A stretch of 64,000 nucleotides of DNA from Diphasiastrum complanatum (lineage: Eukaryota; Streptophyta; Lycopodiopsida; Lycopodiales; Lycopodiaceae). Below are positions 1 through 12,154 of this stretch, one piece after another. The notes under the pieces were generated by a model, which was not told where the DNA came from, ran no database searches, and was given only the letters and a program-made list of their open reading frames with translations. A program made the position numbers and the translations under genes. The stretch is from assembly GCA_029204225.1 (NCBI GenBank), contig CM055111.1, forward strand, positions 15,689,207-15,753,206, read 5' to 3'. Numbering within the stretch: position 1 is the first letter of the stretch; each line of letters opens with the position of its first letter.

Positions 1-1413
1 ATTATCCAAAAACATATACAAAAACTCCAAAATTATCAAAACAAGGAACAACCATTACACTGACAAATCAATATTATTGGGCCATGTGGATATTGAACAT
101 GTATGAAGTCAAGAAAAAATATGATACAAAAAGCTCTTACGTTGTTCAAGCTTTGCCTAATGTTGTTGAGCAGCACCATAAAGTTAGGTGGTCTTCCTTT
201 TGTGTGTTAAAAAATGAGACTGATGGTGAATTGGTGATAGGAAAGAACTACGTAGATGGTTAATGTGTAGCCACTTGTGATACTCTAGATTGCCGAACAC
301 AGTTATTAAGAGTTCTCATCTTCACGAAACATTTGTCCCCATTACATATGTGAAAGTCATAATAAGGGCTTGTCATGAATGACATAAGGTGTCTAAACGT
401 GAAACACTATGATTGGATAATGATATGCTCTCAATCCATGGAGGCCTAATAACCACAAAAATAACATGCGAGACAAAAATAACACAAATAGTTGGCATCA
501 GACAAAAATGCATGTGCAAAACATGGTACACAAAAATAACACAAATGGGTGATGGAAAGGAAATTTAGTAATGTCACCAAAGGTACAAATTCTAGTGTAC
601 TTAGATCTATGGCAAAGAGTAACTAATAGTTGTTGGAATCAGACAAAAATGAACATGCAAACAACAATCGTGATCAACAAAAAATCTATAAGTTCAGTGA
701 AGTTTTAACATTCGTCAATTGATGTTCAATTCTCCAAGAAAAATGATAGCTTGCTAATGTCTTGCGAGTCATTCTCAAGAGTTAGGTCCATCTAAACAAA
801 CACTAACCTAAAAATTGTTCCTTGCATATGGACCTTGTCCGCGTTGAAAAACTTAAAAAAAACCTAATTTGCTTTCTTTGTTCCATATTGTCTCGTCGTG
901 CCTTTGATGCGAAAACCTTCTTCTATGCTCATGTGTAAATTGCTCTTAACCCCTTTTTTACTCAAGGTCAATAATGTGATTGCTATAGTAGGCACACTCT
1001 TTTCTTCGATCAATTAAGTCATCTACAACAATAGTTACTACAAACAACAATAAACCAAAATTTTCCAAAAAATAATGCAAGAAAAGAAAAGAAAATGAAC
1101 CATCGTTGAAACCATACTCAAGTTACTCAACTTTTCCATTTGGTTCAAAAAAGAAAATGACACTATGGAACCCTAAACCCTTCTTAGTAAGCCCCATGAT
1201 TTGTTCATCGGATCTCCTTCAAAATGGTTTTGCCAGTTTCTAGCTTTGTGCCTTCTCTGCAAATGATTCACCTTCATTAATTCTAGGCCACCTACAATCC
1301 ACCCTCTAGCAATCTCTAAATGTGACTTTTGAGAACAAATGTTAGGAGTCTAAGCTCAGACTAGCTAAGGTTGAGAATGAAGCTATTTCACGTCTTAATC
1401 CATGACTAGTGTT
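1..1413. other. No gene recognised
   Basis: AT-rich sequence with stops in all frames and no conserved motif that I recognise. Between about 470 and 670 a phrase resembling 'atcagacaaaaatg' recurs with nearby 'aaaaataacacaaat', so this part may be a decayed local repeat. It is the left flank of copia element A. Confidence 0.5.
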
Positions 1414-1418
1414 ATGTG

Positions 1419-1692
1419 AGTTAGAATTAAAGTAGAATCACTGTGTTACTGTACTGTGGGTCCTATCAGTGGATAAGGATCAGTTGGCTTTGCCATGAGG
1501 CAAGTCGATGGGACACGCGACCCGCCAACGACAACCTGGGTCATGCATGGGTTGCCTGAGTGAACAACTATATGTACAGTGTAATTTCATTTTGAGAAAT
1601 ACAATTGTTATATGAGCTTGCTGTGGAGAGTGTTTTCTGTTTGTGTTACTATGTAGCATGATTTGTGTTCCTATGCAAAGCAAATTCTAAGT
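1419..1692 (+). repeat. 5' LTR of copia A
   Basis: Direct repeat of 6764-7037, same length (274 bp). The ends form an almost perfect inverted repeat (TTAGAATT with AATTCTAA). The tRNA primer site follows directly. Short ORFs read inside both LTR copies are not genes. Confidence 0.9.
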
Positions 1693-1703
1693 TGGTATCA
1701 GAG
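1693..1703 (+). promoter_or_regulatory. Primer binding site of A
   Basis: TGGTATCAGAG directly after the 5' LTR matches the complement of the initiator-Met tRNA 3' end, which primes minus-strand DNA synthesis in copia elements. The next base is T where C is usual. Confidence 0.85.
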
Positions 1704-2942
1704 TCATACAGAGAGTGTACACAGTACAACATCGTCATTGAAGAGAGCTTCGGGAGAAGTGTCTTCTGAGAGTTCGGGGATTACGGCGGGTTGAAGACGG
1801 AAGGAGAAACACTGATGCAGAGAGTTTAGCACACAGAAGCTTGGTGAGCTTGAGACTGTGTGAGGATTCAGAGACAAGGGTTATCGGCTGAATTATCAAC
1901 AAATGGAATTTTGAAATTCCGAAGCAGGCTATTTGGTGTTTGCAGTCAGTGTGCATTCAATCGGATACCGTTTGATGAACGAATTGAAGCATCAGCTTTC
2001 CAGCAGTAGGGCGACCTCAGAGGAAGAGGATAGGCATGTCAGAACATTGTGAATTGGAATCCAAGAACAGATTTTTGTGAAAAACCCTGGTCTGGGGTTT
2101 GGGAGCACAAAATCAGAGATTTCTCTCTATACTGATCCGTTTTGCAAGCTGTAAAAATTTAGAGGAGAGTGCCCTAGCAGTGCAAATCAGGTTTGAAGAG
2201 GCCGTGTGTAGCCGCGAGCTAGTAAGCAAGCCAGATCAGATCCAGGGCTTGGCAGCCATAGCTAGTAAGAAGAGAAGAGGAAGCCATGAGAGAGAGCAGG
2301 AAGCTCGCGTGCGCCCAACGCGACGTATACAGTAGCGTCTGGAAGGCCATAGCGACCGTATGAGCGCGGTTCAATGCCTAGATGCAGTTTGAACCTTTGG
2401 ATGAGGTGTCAGATGCATCGACGGTCCAGAACTTGTGATGGGAGAGAAACGTGGACCACAAGATTTGGTTCAGCCATTGGATGGGCTTTGAAGAGGGCCC
2501 TGAAGAAGTGAAGTGCATTATGGCCTTCAACTTCATTAAAAATTCTCATACTGAAAGTTGAGTTGGGTCCCTTTAAAAACTAGAAAAGTCCCTATTTTTG
2601 GGTCCTTTGCCCGTTTTGACCCAAACGAAAGGCTATAACCTCCAAACGAATGGCACCCGGACTATACCTGCAAATATGATGCAGCAAAATAGAGTGATTG
2701 CAGTGAAGAAAGTGTTCGGAGTGCGCCATAAGTGATTTCACCATTCCACTGGGCACGTTGTTGGGAGTTGATGACTGAGTGCATTTCGGAAGGCGACGCC
2801 GATTTGGCTTTCAAATTGGTGGAAAAGCGGCGAGTGGCCTGGTAAGGGAAAAAATGCGGGTCGCTATTTTCAACTTCTGACATCACTGTTGGCCTCGACA
2901 TACTGTTTTTAGCCTACGGCAAAACTTTCAAGCAGTTGTGTG
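1704..2942 (+). other. Long leader of copia A
   Basis: About 1.2 kb between primer site and gag start with no conserved domain. It is long for a copia leader. It would hold the packaging signal and gag leader in an active element, but no such motif can be pointed to. The short ORFs here show no homology I recognise. Confidence 0.5.
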
Positions 2943-5900
2943 ATGGCAAACATGGGAGAGTCCATTTTCAGTGAAAGTAGCAAATTGGACGGGATTTCTA
3001 ACTATGCAGTATGGAAATTCAAAATGAAAAATATACTGATGGAGAAAGACGTGTGGGAAGTCGTCATAGGTGATGAGAGAAGGCCACCAAATGAAGCGGA
3101 TATCAAAGTGTTTGACAAAAAGATGAGAAAATCTTTGACCTTCATTAACTTGTCAATGAAGGATCACATCATTACCCACATTTGTGATGCTGTTACACCC
3201 AGACAGGCATGGGATGTGCTAAAGGAGCAGTTTGAGATGTCAAATCCGTCAAGAATCATGTTTTTGAAGTCAAAACTGAATAGTGCCCGAATGGAACAAG
3301 GAGAGCACATTCAGACATACATGACCAGAATCAAGACAATGAGGGATGAACTACATTCTATTGGTGAGCGCATATGTGATGTGGAGCTAGAGCACAATGC
3401 ATTGTATGGCATTGTAGAACCCTATCAGATGTTTGTGAGCGGAATAGCATCAAGAGAAAGATTGCCAACCTTTGACGAGCTCACAGGAATCTTGATGCAG
3501 GAAGAGCAACGTCGAGAAATGGTAAAAGCTAGATGTCAAAATACTGACGTCAGGCACTTGCGACACGCCAAAAACAAGGCAAGGGCAAGGGAAAGAAGAA
3601 GTCTAAACAACAATTTGCCAAGTCTCAGGAGGACGAGGGATCTTCCAGTAAGACTAAGAAGAAAGACAAGTGCTTCCATTGTGGTCAAAAAGGCCATTGG
3701 AAGAGTGAATGTCGCAAATTCCTGGCGGAACAAGGCAAGGGAAAACCAAAACAAGCAGGTAGCCTTGTCAATGAAGGTGAGATTGAAGACTCTAGCATCT
3801 TCATATCTGCATTGTCATCTAATCAAGATGATCAAGCACGGTATATTGACTCGAGAGCCACAAGACACATGACAGGTAACAAGAATTGGTTCAGTAGCTT
3901 GAAAATGTTGGATAATGGAACATCTATTTCACAAGCAAATGGTGAGGTGTGCAAGCTCAAAGAGATAGGCACCGTTTCAATCCAACTACCTGATGGCAAA
4001 AGCAGGATGATCAGGGAGGTACTTTAAGTACCAGGTTTGAAGAAAAATCTACTTTCTGTTGGAATCATTACCGATCAAAAGTTGAAAGTAGAATTCGCCC
4101 ATGATCGTTGCTTTGTGAAAGATGTGAACCAAAAGTTCAAAGTTATTGCGGATGGAGTAAGAGAGCCTAATACAAAATTGTACAGGTTCAATGCTACAAT
4201 TAAGGGGCAACATGGACTTGTATCGTCCATTCCATTGCAAACTGAGTTATGGCATAAGAGGCTTGGTCACTTGAAGTTGGGAAGCCTCAGTTTGATGAGA
4301 AAATTGGAGATGATAACATGATTGCCTACCATAGAAGATCACTTGAAATCCATGTGCGAATCTTGTGTATATGGGAAGCAGCATCGAGAGAACTTCAATA
4401 AAGGGGGTGTTCCAAGAGCAAAGAACATCCTGGATTTAATCCACACATATTTATGCGGGCCTATGAGGACCATGTCCTTAGGTAAACCCTTCTTTTTCAT
4501 GACCTTTATTGATGATATGTCACGTAAGACATGGATCTACTTTTTGAAGAAGAAATCAGATGCATTTGATAACTTCAAGAGCTTCAAAGCATTGGTCGAA
4601 AATTAGACAGGTAGGAAGATCAAAGTCCTAAGATCAAATAGTGGAGGTGAGTACAAATCTAATGACTTCAATGATCTTTGTGATCAATGTGGGATTAAAA
4701 GACAATTTATGCAAGCTCATACTCCTGCTCTCAATGGTGTAGCTGAGTGCAAGAATCGTATGATTGTGGAAAGTGCCAGATCTATGCTAGCTAAGATGAA
4801 ACTACCAAAATATTTTTGGTCAGAAGCATGTAGCATGATAGTCTATCTTCAAAATAGAAGTCCTACCATTGCCATAACAAAAATAACACCTAAGGAAGCA
4901 TTCACAAAGAAGAAGCCAAAGGTGAACCACTTGTGAATCTTTGGATGTAAGGCCTTTGTACACATTCCTAAGAAAGAGAGACGTAAACTTGATGTGAAAG
5001 CTATCAAGTGCATATTCCTAGGATATAATGGTCGTGTGAAGGGCTGTAGATGTTGATCCAGTGGAAAACAAAATCCATATAAGCCGTGATGTTATCTTTG
5101 ATGAATCCAAGATGTTTGAAGACGAGGATGCTGAGAAGATAGACACATCCAGTGGGAAAGATGGTATAGTGAGGATACCATCTAATGATGATCCATTCGT
5201 TGACCTTCCGAGTGATGAACATGAGGATACATCTCAAGATACTACTACTCAACCTCAAGAGACAGGTTGGAGAGGTAGGGACAAACCTTTTGGTGCAAGA
5301 AGGATTGAAGTTGCAGGTGACAAACCCAAGGAGAAGGATGTACCGTGGGATACATTTTCACCAAGAAACCGATACCTGACAGGAAGCCCCCTAAGTGGTT
5401 TGAGAGATTGTTGGAGAGCCGCGACATGGATGACTTTCCATGATCATCTAACCAGGGAGAGCTGCGAAGATCAACAAGAGAGAAGACTCAACCTGAAAGG
5501 TATGAAGCAAATTATGCTCTCTTATCTAGCATTATTCAAAGCAAAGAACCTTCGACTTATGGTGAAGCGAAGGATGATGACATTTGGGTCAAGGCCATGG
5601 GAGAGGAGATGGAGTCAATTGCTAAGCATAGCACATAGGACTTAGTAGAACCACCAGTTGGCAAGAAACCCATTGGTTACAAATGGGTATACAGGACTAA
5701 GTACCATGCAGATGGAAGTATAGCAAAGCACAAGGCAAGATTGGTGATCAAAGGGTATGCACAAAGTAAAGGCATCGACTATGAGGAGACCTTTGTGCCG
5801 GTTTGACTTACTGCTTTAGCTTCACATTTTAGTTGGCCTTTGCATCAGATGGATCTAGAATCTGCTTTTCTAAATGGTGAGTTAGAAGAAGAAGTGTTCA

Positions 5901-6715
5901 TGGATCAACCTGAAGGCTTTGTAGGGAAGGGACAAGAAAATAAAGTATGTCGCTAGAAGAAAGCGCTTTATGGTCTTAAACAAGCACCACGTGCATGGTA
6001 TAGCAGGATTGATACCTACTTTCACTCAAAGGGGATGGTGAGAACATATTATGATCCAAATCTATATGTCTTATGATTGGATAGTATGGCTGCTTTGATT
6101 GATCTTTACGTTGATGACTTGATTATTATGGAAAATAATCAAGAGATGATAGACATGATCAAGAAAGACCTCATGGAACAATTCGAGATGACAGATCTCA
6201 ACCTGATGCATTACTGCCTTGGAGTAGCAGTGTGGCAAAAAGGACACAAAGTGGGTTTAACACAGGTGAAGTATGTCAAAGAGTTGCTGCACATGTTTAG
6301 GTTGTAGGATTACAAACCAGTAAATACTCCTATTGAACCAGGAAGCATGATGGTTTACCTGAGTTGCGTGGCTATGTGGATGCGGATTGGGGAGGTGACT
6401 ATGATGATTGAGGAAGCTATATGGTTGAGACAAATCTTGGAAGAAGTTGGCATGAAGCAGAAAAATCCCACGACTTTACATAGCGACAGTTAGAGTGGCA
6501 TTCAGCTAGCAAAGAATCCAGTGTTCCATGCGAGAACTAAACACATTGAGATTCAGTATCACTTTATATGTGAGAGGCTATTGAGTCATGAAATTCATGT
6601 TGTTCATTGTAGCACAGAAGAACAACTAGCTGATGTTTTCACTAAGCCACTTGCTGGAGAAAAGTTTGATAAGTTTAGATCAAAGCTTTCTGTACTTAAA
6701 ATTTGTCGACTTTAG
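2943..6715 (+). pseudogene. Decayed copia gag-pol of A
   Basis: Gag starts at ATG 2943 with the copia gag pattern (LDGISNYAVWKFKM). A frameshift near 3540-3575 moves the reading into the frame that holds the zinc knuckle at 3671-3712 (CFHCGQKGHWKSEC, CX2CX4HX4C). The protease site near 3848 reads DSRAT, not DSGAT, so the active-site glycine is lost. Integrase has the zinc motif start LWHKRLGH near 4250, but its second catalytic Asp is Asn (RSNSGGE near 4635). RT keeps LYVDDL near 6105. RNase H is shortened between about 6340 and 6420, and the C-terminal HARTKHIEIQYHF block ends at 6715. In-frame stops lie at 4025, 4319 and 4604, among others. It was once one polyprotein and is now non-functional. 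Confidence 0.9.
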
Positions 6716-6753
6716 AGCTATGTATATGACTGTATAAAAAGCAGACTCTAATT

Positions 6754-6763
6754 TAAGGGAGAG
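6754..6763 (+). promoter_or_regulatory. Polypurine tract of A
   Basis: TAAGGGAGAG directly before the 3' LTR is the expected plus-strand primer of reverse transcription. Confidence 0.75.
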
Positions 6764-7037
6764 AGTTAGAATTAAAGTAGAATTACTGTGTTACTGTACT
6801 GTGGGTCCTTTCAGTGGATAAGGATCAGTTGGCCTCGCCACGAGGCAAGTCGACGGGACATGCATCCCGCCAACGACAACCTGGGTCATGCATGGGTTGC
6901 CTGAGTGAGCAACTATATGTACAGTGTAATTTCGTTTTGAGAAATATCGTTGTTATGTGAGCTTGCTGTGGAGAGTGTTTTCTGTCTGTGTTACTGTGTA
7001 GCATGATCTGTGTTCCTATGCAAAGCAAATTCTAAGT
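6764..7037 (+). repeat. 3' LTR of copia A
   Basis: Second copy of the 274-bp LTR, ending AATTCTAAGT and followed by the duplication ATGTG. It has the same non-canonical edges as the 5' copy. Confidence 0.9.
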
Positions 7038-7249
7038 ATGTGACCCATGACTAGGTGACTAGTTGGTAGCAACTAATAATGGGCATCCTAATGCCTTGGC
7101 CACCCCAATAATCAACTTGAATGCGCAGAAGTTATAATCATTTCCAACTAATTTGTTAGAGTATTTCATTTCAATGAACCATAAACATTACTATTTTTCA
7201 ATGCAACTTTTGAGCTTCAAGCTATTATCCAACTAACTCCTATGCCAAT

Positions 7250-7493
7250 CACTAGGTCCACGACATCACCCTCAAAGTCACATCTCAAAGAGCTTGTCAA
7301 AAGAGTTCATCAAGTCACAACTTGCAACACATCTTAGACATTTTGGAACAAATGTCTGATCGTGGTTAAGTAGTAGCTGGAACTAGGTCCATGGTATCAT
7401 CACATCTCTTAGAGCTTGTCATATAATTTCATCAAGTCACAACTTGCAATGCATCTAACACATCTTGAAGCAAATTCCTAGTCGTAGTTACAA
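7250..7493. repeat. 122-bp imperfect tandem duplication
   Basis: Two diverged units. The phrase 'catcaagtcacaacttgcaa' begins at about 7308 and again at about 7430, and 'actaggtcca' precedes each. No coding potential. The rest of 7043-7597 shows nothing recognisable. Confidence 0.6.
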
Positions 7494-7822
7494 GCTTTCA
7501 CCATATTCCCTAGAACACATGGCAAATGATGTGTCCTTTCTTAGCGTTGCAGGAATAAAATTTTTTATTGCCTTCTGTTACGTCTCTGTCAGCTTACCCT
7601 CCAACCATACAAGGAACCACTTAACTCTATCTTGTTTAGTTATCGATCCTCTAGAACCACACGTCATGGAAATGCTACGGGTTCCATTATTGACCTGAGG
7701 AGAATTAACCATCTTAGGCCATTCTGTACAGAAGGTCCTCAGTAGAAAGGACATATGAGACCTGTAGAGAATGTAGAGACATTCTATTTAGTAAAACAAA
7801 AACATTTAATACAATAGAGTAC

Positions 7823-8534
7823 CTTTTTTTTTTCAAACAAGAGTTTATCACCAGGAGCCTCACACGATCTTTCACCTGCATATACACGATGTCTAATACA
7901 AATTCAGTCTTAGAAAAAAAGATAAACCTTGGAGGTCCTACAATCTATCTTGCACTCCAAACCATTCACCACGTAAACATTTCTTGTTGCCTTCATAAAA
8001 GCTTCACATTCCTCGTCATCTGTGAATTTGCGCTTATTTCTGCGAATAAGTAAAGAGCTGATTAGTAACAAACAAAGGTGATTCATTCAATGTCTTAAAA
8101 TTTATGAGACACCAAGCAAAACTCTGAAGCTACCTCTCAGCAAAACCATGATAACGATCTTTCCTCCCTGGCACTGAGAACAAGTAATTGTTCATTTAAT
8201 TTTGCAAAGGCTCATCAATAGCAGTTGCCGGAACCTCCAATTTCTCAGGTCCCTCCTCCATTAGCTGAACTGATAATTCAACAGGGCATATTTTCTGTTG
8301 TCACAAAAATTTGCATGTTCTCACATGTAACATGAGATAGACAGAAAGCAGAAACATTGTCATTAGAGAAAATATATATATCACGTACATGCTCAAATCG
8401 AAAGACGCTCTCATCACGGAGGAGAACACATGCATTTGCACAGTAAACAATGTCACTAATCCCACAAGCTCCACGTGATTTCTCACGTATGTATAGCAAT
8501 AGAAGTTTATTTGCCGTTTCATCAGCAACAATTG
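7823..8534 (-). pseudogene. Multi-exon gene-like segment, function unknown
   Basis: Four minus-strand blocks join through introns with GT and AG ends and matching phase: exon 8325-8534, intron 8174-8324 (donor GTGAGA), exon 8134-8173, intron 8040-8133 (acceptor TTATTCGCAG), exon 7928-8039, intron 7876-7927 (acceptor TATATGCAG), exon 7823-7875. The joined reading runs about 138 codons without a stop and looks protein-like; it contains GRKDRYHGFAERNKRKF, KATRNVYVVNGLECKIDCR and KDRVRLLVINSC. I do not recognise the family. A further block at 7598-7694 (acceptor CTCCTCAG, donor GTAAGCTG, reading KQDRVKWFLVWLEG) may be the next exon, but its phase does not join cleanly, and a stop lies just upstream of 8534. 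It is therefore either a decaying host gene, a captured gene fragment, or a gene whose other exons I misplace. Confidence 0.5.
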
Positions 8535-8774
8535 CTTGAAGCACGAGATATTAAATCTCAGTAGCAACTATCGGATAGGTATTTCTCAAAACATTTTCTA
8601 GCACAGTATGCACATAATGTTGTTGGCCAGTTCTGTAATATCAAATTAGCAAAATTGGAAGTAAAGGCTTGTATAGTCATCACAATGGCCAACAAAGTTT
8701 TTAGGGGGCACCTAATTTTAGAAGGACAAAGTCCCATTTTGAAGAGACAATAAAATATGAAGGGCATCTCATTG

Positions 8775-9240
8775 GAACACCGAATTCTTCGCTAGTTGAA
8801 AGCCACTCTGACTGTCACTATGTATAGTCGTAGGTTTTTCCTACTTCATGTTCATCTCATCCAATATTTGACTAAACCAAATGGCTTCCTGTCCTGTGCT
8901 ACACATTGCCTTGTGCTCTGTTTCTGTTGTGGATGAAGCAACTGTACTTTGTTTCTTACTAGACCAGGAAAAGTAACTACCACAAAACTGGAATACATAC
9001 CTTGTGGTAGGTCTATGATCATCACAATCACCTCCCCATTCTGCATCGCCAGAGCCACATAACTCAGGTAAACCTTCATGCTTCCTGTACATCAAGCCAT
9101 GATCAGAAGTGCTCGCAAAATGTGTTTGGCTGCTTTCCAATGCATATCTATAGGTGTTGCCATAAAATGACTTACAATACCAATAGTATAGCCTATATGA
9201 ACAACATAAACTGAATTACAATACAATGCTTGTAATCTGA
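8775..9240 (-). pseudogene. Copia RT/RNase H fragment
   Basis: Minus-strand remnant of a copia RNase H. It reads VSHFMATPIDMHWKAAKH at the upstream side, then after frameshifts DAEWGGD, SWSSKKQSTVASSTTETEHKA, AIWFSQILDEM and finally HSDSQSGFQLAKN. These match the conserved blocks around the catalytic Asp and Glu of copia RNase H. No LTR or other domain is attached. It is a broken fragment and at least two frames are needed to read it. Confidence 0.8.
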
Positions 9241-9749
9241 GTTTTCATCTCTCTTGTGAGGTATAGGTAGCTCCAAATATGTAAAAATAAGTAAAGAGTT
9301 TACAACAAAAAGATGTGTTTTGAAATCTTGAGCTTATCATAAGAGTTGTGAGCTTCTTCTATGCTAATGGTTGCAAATGATGGTGCATACAATAAGATCA
9401 TTGCACTCCATATGTCCATAGAACATAAGGTCCAGTTCAAAGTTTCAAACATAAAGTCTTGACAAAAACTAGAGCTCAAATTACAATTGTTGCTCCAAAA
9501 TGCTTGGGCATTGATAATAGCCAACCATGAACGTACATAAACTAAGGTGTCTTTTTCTGGTTAATGCAACAAAAATCAGTTACAAGAAAGAATCTCTAAT
9601 GTGGACAAGTATCGAGCTAAGTCATTGTACCATTCAGGAATCAATTATGTATCTATTTTGGAAAGTTCTTTCAAATTGTTCATCCTCCCAGCTACTGCTC
9701 TCCTCTTTTAGATTTCCTTGCTCGTAGATACAATCATATTCAGAACCTT
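9241..9749. other. No gene recognised
   Basis: Spacer between the copia and gypsy fragments. The short ORFs on both strands show no recognised domain. Confidence 0.45.
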
Positions 9750-10345
9750 CTAGGGTGGTTTACTCCTCAAAGTATAATCAAATTCTTGAAGAGAGGTTAT
9801 CCATTTGGATAATCTACTTGGAGGTTCGACATTGTTCATCATCATGGTCACTGCCTCACTCTTAGTGAAGAAGGTCACTTTCAGATGTAAAATATAGTGT
9901 CGATATTTTGCAGCTGCATACACTATGCAGAGACACACCTTCTCAGCTTTCCTGTACTCCCCAATGTTGACTTTTCTTCCAAGAAATGTTACTGGATAAT
10001 ATGTTTTATCCCAAATCTGGGCTAAACAACAACTTATGCAAGTTTTGATTAGTGAAGACAAAAAACTCCAATCATACCATGGAGGTTTTAAAATGAAGTT
10101 GTGGCTAAGGCCTCTTTTAGATCTCTAAAGGCATCTCATAGTTATCAGTCCATTCCCAAACTACATATTTCTTCAATAATCCATTGAAAGGATAAGCTCT
10201 CGTTGCATATGCCATCACGTAGGGTCTATAGTAGCCAGTACCCCCTAAGAAAGATTGTAATTAGGTAATAGTAGTTGGAGCCATCAAAGTTAGGAGCATT
10301 TTTATTTTCTCAGGGTCCATATCAATATACCATATGGCACACCAA
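9750..10345 (-). pseudogene. Ty3/gypsy RT-RNase H fragment
   Basis: Minus-strand remnant. At the upstream side the reading resembles the gypsy stretch after RT (FLGGTGYYRPYV, then FNGLLKKYVVWEWT). After stops it gives RNase H: DKTYYPVTFLGRKV, then YRHYILHLKVTFFTKSEA, then RLSKWITSLQEFDYTL. A 103-residue ORF (9750-10061) covers the RNase H part. It is interrupted and has no LTR or integrase. The family is clear; the clade is not. Confidence 0.75.
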
Positions 10346-12120
10346 ACACACATTTGTTTTCATTTAGTGCAATGCATGTGGTAGAACACTTTTGATAGCA
10401 CTTTTCTAATGGGCATAATGGAGTTTCAAAAATGTAGACACAGAGGGGCCCTACCGTATTTTACACATGTCAAAAAGAGGAGAAGTATATGAAATTTGAC
10501 AAAATAGAAAAATGAAGGGTGGCCCTCCACCACCCTCTATAAAAAGGCCCAAGACATCAAACAAAACAATGAATTATAGAAGAGTGAAGTGCTGTTGAGT
10601 CTGAGAATTGTTGATTTGCCGCTATGCTGTTATCATCCTGAAATTGGTGCTTATGTGAGGAAGAGAAGAATCATAATGGAAGAGTGAGGCTGTCTGGGTG
10701 ATAGGATGGTGCTACTATTTTGTTATGTGAGATAAATGCTGAGTTTTTGTAGTGCTGATACTTTACTACTTTGTGTGATGGGTGGCTGCATTTCTACTTT
10801 GTTTTGTTACCCTATCATGTGGCTGTGAGTTGTGGGAGTTATTACATTGGTAGACTATGGAAGAAATCTGTGAATAGGTGAGAGAGAGAGTAAGAGATGT
10901 GATATGTCTGAGTACTAATTCCCTGTTATTACCATAGTTGTTCTGATGAACAAAGCTCTCTCCGAATTGTTGACTTGATCTACTTCTTCTTTCATGAGTT
11001 TCTCATCTACCGCAACCTTGGCGGCATCTTCAAGTGTCATATTGAGTGTTCTCATTAGTATTGTCAAATTTAAAAGTTGCTTGTCTAAATGCAAGATTTA
11101 TGTTCTTGATTTGTGCTCAAATCTATCTTGCAGTCTTTACCAAATTGTTTGGCTTGTCTCATAGTCTTCAATCGTCATCATGAAAACGTTTGTAAGTTTT
11201 TCTTATGAATGCAGTATTATCTATTGGAATTCTAGCTATCATGCATTGATTTTGAAAAGCATTTTCCTTACCTAGGCAATAGGACATGTGTCTAGCATGA
11301 TCGGGTGGGTTTGAGAAAAAAAATTAAAATTGAGGTTGGAAAGCATTGTAGTGAGAGTGAAAACGTGATTGCATCTAATTGGATCAATCCTACTCTAGCT
11401 ATCATCTAGTTATTTGGATAGATTTTGGGAGTTGAAAGGCTTGATGTATCATCATCATCTGTCACAAGTTCTCACACACTAGTGTGTCTACATTACTCAT
11501 GAAGGCATTATTATTGAATGAACATGTCCAGGTAGTATGATCAAAGATTTTAGCCAAAACATTGACAGAGTTGCCTTCTGTACATTCGATAAATAAGTAG
11601 AGTCGAATAGTTTTGACATGATGAGAAAGTATCATTTGAGTGCAGTCTTTGTCCAGATTGAGAGTGTTTAATCATTGTGTCACAAAATTTAGTTCAATCG
11701 AGTGTAGTGAGAAACATGAACTGTATCAGTCTCCCTGAAGAAGGCAGTACACATAACACTTTGCACTTTAGACACACTGTTGAAAAGTTGCATCCATGTT
11801 AATGACTCTGAGATCTTGCATTTGCATTGCCAATTGTGCATGGAACTGAAATTGGGCATACTGTCATACTCTGCTAGGGAATGGGTGCATATGCCAAAAT
11901 AGGAACACAGGATGGGTGTTTTGCAGGTACTAAAGAATGAAGAGAAAAATGCGAAGCTGAAAAGAACACTATCACCAACTACCGCTATTATCAGAGGAAT
12001 ACGGATGGTTAGCATCACCCACCTAAGGGTGTTGAAAAGGACGACATCAACACAATGGCTGCGAAACCAAAGATGTTGGGTCTGCCATATGGGGACCATA
12101 CTACCTAGTGGAAGTCGCTA
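10346..12120. other. No gene recognised
   Basis: About 1.8 kb without a supported gene. A short GA-rich run lies near 10880. A 136-codon minus-strand ORF at 11689-12099 has no recognised motif and a composition like its flank, so I do not call it. Some of this may be decayed gypsy sequence continuing from the fragment on the left. Confidence 0.4.
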
Positions 12121-12126
12121 ATGTTA

Positions 12127-12151
12127 GCCGATTTTTTTATGGCAAAAATCG
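12127..12151. repeat. Short inverted repeat
   Basis: CCGATTTTT and AAAAATCGG flank a short loop. A similar but imperfect phrase lies at about 38620-38650. Role unknown. Confidence 0.4.
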
Positions 12152-12154
12152 GAT

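Larger units (their letters stand above)
1414..7042 (+). mobile_element. Copia element A, complete, with target duplication
   Basis: Full-length Ty1/copia LTR retrotransposon: 274-bp LTRs (1419-1692 and 6764-7037), primer binding site, gag-pol remnant, polypurine tract, and 5-bp duplication ATGTG at 1414-1418 and 7038-7042. The LTR edges read AGTTAGAATT and AATTCTAAGT instead of the usual TG and CA. The LTRs differ at roughly 15 sites by eye, so this is an old insertion. The coding region has many stops and cannot make protein. The domain order (integrase before RT) places it in copia. The surroundings are non-coding. Confidence 0.9.

Noticed and set aside
1480-1683. 67-codon ORF repeated at 6825-7028
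   Set aside because: It lies inside the LTRs of A.
10930-11180. Antisense gag-like reading
   Set aside because: A few gag-like words appear on the minus strand, but no zinc knuckle or conserved block supports them.
11689-12099. 136-codon minus-strand ORF as a gene
   Set aside because: No domain, no splice signals, low-complexity composition and no support from context.
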